Shown: one piece after another, positions 61,436 to 64,000 of the stretch
Position numbering within the stretch: position 1 is the stretch's first letter
Layout: every line of letters begins with the position of its first letter
NCBI GenBank assembly: GCA_025210295.1
Contig: JAOASC010000018.1
Span: forward strand, 1 to 64,000
Length of the DNA: 64,000 nucleotides
Reading direction: 5' to 3'
From: Flavobacteriales bacterium
GTDB taxonomy: Bacteria > Bacteroidota > Bacteroidia > Flavobacteriales_D > Parvicellaceae
Position numbers and translations under genes: made by a program
The notes under the pieces: generated by a model
Told to the model about the DNA's origin: nothing
Database searches by the model: none
Seen by the model: only the letters and a program-made list of their open reading frames with translations

Positions 61436-62350
61436 ATGTACAAGATATTATTGACATTACTTTCGGTTACTGGGATTATATCATTAACTCAAGCGCAAGA
61501 GTTAAATTGTCAAGTGTCCGTAATTGCCCCTACATTACAGGGGAACTCCCAAAATGAAGAGGTGATAGAACAATTAAAAGCAGCTGCTTTTGAGTTCTTA
61601 AACGAAACAAAATGGACAAACGATAACTTTAAGCAAGAAGAGCGTATAGAGTGCAATGTATTGATTAATATTTCAAAGGTGGTATCTACAGATACTTATG
61701 AGGGGAGTATTCAAGTATCATCCTCTAGACCTGTTTATAATTCAAATTATAAAACACGTTTGTTTAATCATAACGATGCGAACTTAAGGTTTACTTATAT
61801 GAGAAATACGGCATTAGTATATACTCCCGATCGAGCTTCAGTTGGTGGTTTAGTCGACGTTTTGGCTTATTATGCATATATTGTTATTGGTATGGATTAT
61901 GATTCTTTTTCTTTAAAAGGAGGAGATCCATATTTTTTAAAAGCACAACAGATTGTTTCTAATTACTCTAATAATACAGGAGATAAAGGATGGGGAGCTA
62001 AGTTTTTAAATAACCGTTTTCATTTGGTTAATAACTTGTTACAAGACATGTACTCTCCGTTGAGAAATTGTCATTATAACTACCATTTGGTAGGAATGGA
62101 TAATTTATATGCTAAAAAAGAAGAGGCTGTAAATAAAATCTTAATGGCAGTTAAAGAAATTGAAAAAGTATATAAATCTCAACCAGGTTCATTTAATATT
62201 CAGTCATTTTTTAATGCAAAGTATGAAGAGTTAATCAATATCTTTATTGAGGCTCAGCCTGCAATTAGAGTGGAGGCTTACCGGGTGTTTTCTAAATTAG
62301 ATCCTGGTCATATCACTCAGTATAATGCGATAAAAAGAGGAAAAAGGTAA
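61436..62350 (+). CDS. DUF4835 family secreted protein
   Basis: A 304-aa protein with a signal peptide (to about residue 20, TQAQE). The DUF4835 start ELNCQVSVIAPTLQGN and the central DVLAYYAYIVIGMDYDSFSL are present. Usually found after coaBC in Bacteroidota, of unknown function. It is 5 bases after coaBC and 3 before dapA. Confidence 0.85.
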   Translation: MYKILLTLLSVTGIISLTQAQELNCQVSVIAPTLQGNSQNEEVIEQLKAAAFEFLNETKWTNDNFKQEERIECNVLINISKVVSTDTYEGSIQVSSSRPVYNSNYKTRLFNHNDANLRFTYMRNTALVYTPDRASVGGLVDVLAYYAYIVIGMDYDSFSLKGGDPYFLKAQQIVSNYSNNTGDKGWGAKFLNNRFHLVNNLLQDMYSPLRNCHYNYHLVGMDNLYAKKEEAVNKILMAVKEIEKVYKSQPGSFNIQSFFNAKYEELINIFIEAQPAIRVEAYRVFSKLDPGHITQYNAIKRGKR

Positions 62351-62353
62351 GGA

Positions 62354-63247
62354 ATGGAAAAGTTTAAAGGTTTAGGAGTAGCTTTGGTTACTCCATTTCA
62401 GGATAATGGAAGTGTAGATTTTGTTGGTTTACAAAAATTGGTAGAGCATCAAATAGCCAATGAGGTAGATTATTTAGTTGTTCAAGGAACTACAGGAGAA
62501 GTGGCGACATTAACTCCAGAAGAAAAGCAAGCTGTTTTAGATTTTGTAATTGAGATTAATAACAAGCGATTACCAGTAGTTTTAGGAGTAGGGGGAAATA
62601 ATACAGCAGTAATTGTAAAGACTTTAGAGGAATTAAACACTAAAAATATTGATGGAATTTTATCGGTAAGTCCATATTATAATAAGCCTTCTCAGGAGGG
62701 AATTTACCAGCATTATAAAGCTGTAGCTAATGCAACTGATTTGCCTATAATATTATACAATGTGCCAGGCAGAACAATGAGTAATATGCTTCCTGAAACA
62801 ACAATTCGATTAGCGAATGATTTTACCAATATTATAGCCATAAAAGAAGCTTCAGGTAATTTAGAGCAAGTAATGGATATTATTCAACGTAAGCCAGAAG
62901 ATTTTTTAGTGATATCAGGTGATGATGCATTAACTTTACCGATGTTAGCAAGTGGGGGAGATGGATTAATTTCTGTAGTCTCTAATGCATTTCCTAAGCG
63001 AACAGCTGATTTGGTTCATACAGGCTTAAAGGGGGATTTTGAACAGGCACGACAAAAACATTATGAATTATTTGATATCATCAATGCTTTGTTTCAAGAT
63101 GGAAACCCTGGAGGTGTTAAATTTGCCTTAACATTGTTAAACATATGTAAAAATAATGTACGTTTACCATTAGTTCCGGTGAATAAAAAAACGGAGGAAA
63201 AATTATATCAATTAATTGCAAATTTAGGAGAAACTTTAATTAGTTAA
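62354..63247 (+). CDS. dapA: 4-hydroxy-tetrahydrodipicolinate synthase
   Basis: A 297-aa TIM-barrel enzyme. GTTGEVATLTPEEK, the Tyr in YYNKPSQEG, ILYNVPGRT and the Schiff-base Lys in IIAIKEASGN are all present. It condenses pyruvate and aspartate semialdehyde in lysine and diaminopimelate synthesis. It follows DUF4835 in the same transcript. Confidence 0.96.
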   Translation: MEKFKGLGVALVTPFQDNGSVDFVGLQKLVEHQIANEVDYLVVQGTTGEVATLTPEEKQAVLDFVIEINNKRLPVVLGVGGNNTAVIVKTLEELNTKNIDGILSVSPYYNKPSQEGIYQHYKAVANATDLPIILYNVPGRTMSNMLPETTIRLANDFTNIIAIKEASGNLEQVMDIIQRKPEDFLVISGDDALTLPMLASGGDGLISVVSNAFPKRTADLVHTGLKGDFEQARQKHYELFDIINALFQDGNPGGVKFALTLLNICKNNVRLPLVPVNKKTEEKLYQLIANLGETLIS

Positions 63248-63249
63248 TC

Positions 63250-64000
63250 ATGAAAAGAGTACTTACATATTTAATTTTAGGTGTTGGGATTTTAAGCTGT
63301 TCGAAAGTTCCAATTACCAATAGAAGACAGACCAATTTAATGAAAGAGACCAATTTAATTGGAATGTCTAAACAACAATATTCAGAGTTTTTGGCTAGTG
63401 CTAAAGTATTACCGAGTTCTGATCCTAGGGCACAACGTGTCTCACGTATAGGAAACAAAATCAAAGATGCTACAGAGGCGTTTTTAAATAAAAAAGGGCA
63501 TGCTAAGAGGCTAGAAGGTTTTGAATGGGAATTTAAAACTGTTCAAGAGGATATTGTAAATGCATGGTGTATGCCAGGAGGTAAAGTATGTGTTTATACA
63601 GCGATTTTAGATTTATGCTCTACAGACGATGAGTTAGCAGTTGTAATGGGGCATGAAATAGCTCATGCAATCGCTCGACATGGTAATGAAAGGATGAGTA
63701 ATCAGCTTGTAATAAATGGAGTAAGTAGTGTACTTTCACCTCAAGATACGACCCAAGTTAGTATTTTCCAACAAGTATTTATGGGGTCTGCAACTTTAGG
63801 TATGTTAAAGTATGGAAGAAATCATGAAACTGAATCCGATAAATTGGGGTTAGTATTTATGTATTTAGCTGGGTATAACCCTGAAGCAGCCATAGGTTTT
63901 TGGGAAAAGATGTCAGCTTCAGGAGGTCAAAAACCACCAGAAATTTTTAGTACTCACCCAAGTGATGAAAGAAGAATTGCAGATATAAAAGAATTTTTAA
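63250..64000 (+). CDS. M48 family metallopeptidase, cut by the window end
   Basis: The ATG at 63250 follows the dapA stop by 2 bases. The frame stays open to the last base (250 residues seen), so the 3' end lies outside. It has a signal peptide and lipobox (ILSCSK, Cys17), the zinc motif HEIAH at 135-139 and the third ligand in ETESDKLG near residue 195. It is a periplasmic lipoprotein peptidase like LoiP or BepA-type M48 proteins, probably acting in envelope quality control. Confidence 0.9.
   Translation, partial: MKRVLTYLILGVGILSCSKVPITNRRQTNLMKETNLIGMSKQQYSEFLASAKVLPSSDPRAQRVSRIGNKIKDATEAFLNKKGHAKRLEGFEWEFKTVQEDIVNAWCMPGGKVCVYTAILDLCSTDDELAVVMGHEIAHAIARHGNERMSNQLVINGVSSVLSPQDTTQVSIFQQVFMGSATLGMLKYGRNHETESDKLGLVFMYLAGYNPEAAIGFWEKMSASGGQKPPEIFSTHPSDERRIADIKEFL

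Noticed and set aside
63240-63464. 74-aa minus-strand ORF
   Set aside because: It lies opposite the start of the M48 peptidase, whose lipobox and HEIAH motif are clear.

Overview
The window comes from a low-GC Bacteroidota genome, most likely order Flavobacteriales; the genus cannot be named from this sequence. The evidence is the complete Bat operon with a MoxR ATPase, the block bamD / omega subunit / coaBC / DUF4835, type IX secretion sorting domains on two secreted proteins, a GHMP kinase next to a UbiA prenyltransferase as in mevalonate-using flavobacteria, and repeated TAnnTTTG promoter boxes. No tRNA, rRNA, CRISPR array, transposase, integrase or replication origin was seen.

Layout. 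(1) 1-6.8 kb is an accessory block on the minus strand. A tight operon encodes two secreted transglutaminase-like proteins, a secreted protein with an Rhs-core motif and an unknown C-terminal domain, and a lipoprotein. Two more unknown lipoproteins follow, then a truncated copy of the first lipoprotein. A dispersed non-coding repeat lies at both ends (1-120 and three tandem copies at 6324-6832), and at the left end it replaces the 3' part of the truncated copy. (2) 6.8-10.3 kb holds an outer-membrane-like protein, a GT4 glycosyltransferase and a GlcD-type FAD oxidase. (3) 10.3-15.2 kb is a metal-associated cluster: ECF sigma factor, short one-TM protein, His-rich Spy/CnrX-like sensor, MbnP, MbnH-like di-heme enzyme, a YHYH-domain protein with a type IX sorting domain, and a four-TM protein. 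A shared CGTCTAA motif precedes the sigma gene and the YHYH gene. (4) 15.2-23.7 kb is the full Bat operon (MoxR, DUF58, BatA-E and an extra membrane protein). (5) 23.9-29.7 kb has ApbE, a second ECF-sigma operon, and a second MauG-type peroxidase paired with a secreted sorting-domain protein.

(6) 29.9-47.7 kb is mostly core genome: Nfu, YigZ, a Crp-like regulator with a hydrolase, a PorT-type barrel, Fur-STAS-purA, HU, the rbfA-methyltransferase-tsaE-ald-ridA operon, ketopantoate reductase, GHMP kinase and UbiA, a peptide transporter and YchJ. (7) 47.7-58.8 kb has a three-repeat lipoprotein with a partial paralogue, a K+ channel, HisS, cysteine desulfurase, YaaA, a large propeller histidine kinase and a DEAD-box helicase. 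(8) 59-64 kb has BamD, omega, CoaBC, DUF4835, DapA and an M48 metallopeptidase cut by the window end.

The most unusual parts are the repeat-bounded secreted-protein island at the left end and the sigma/sensor/MbnP/MbnH/YHYH cluster with its shared promoter-like motif. Both are inferences from domain content and layout and were not tested by any search.
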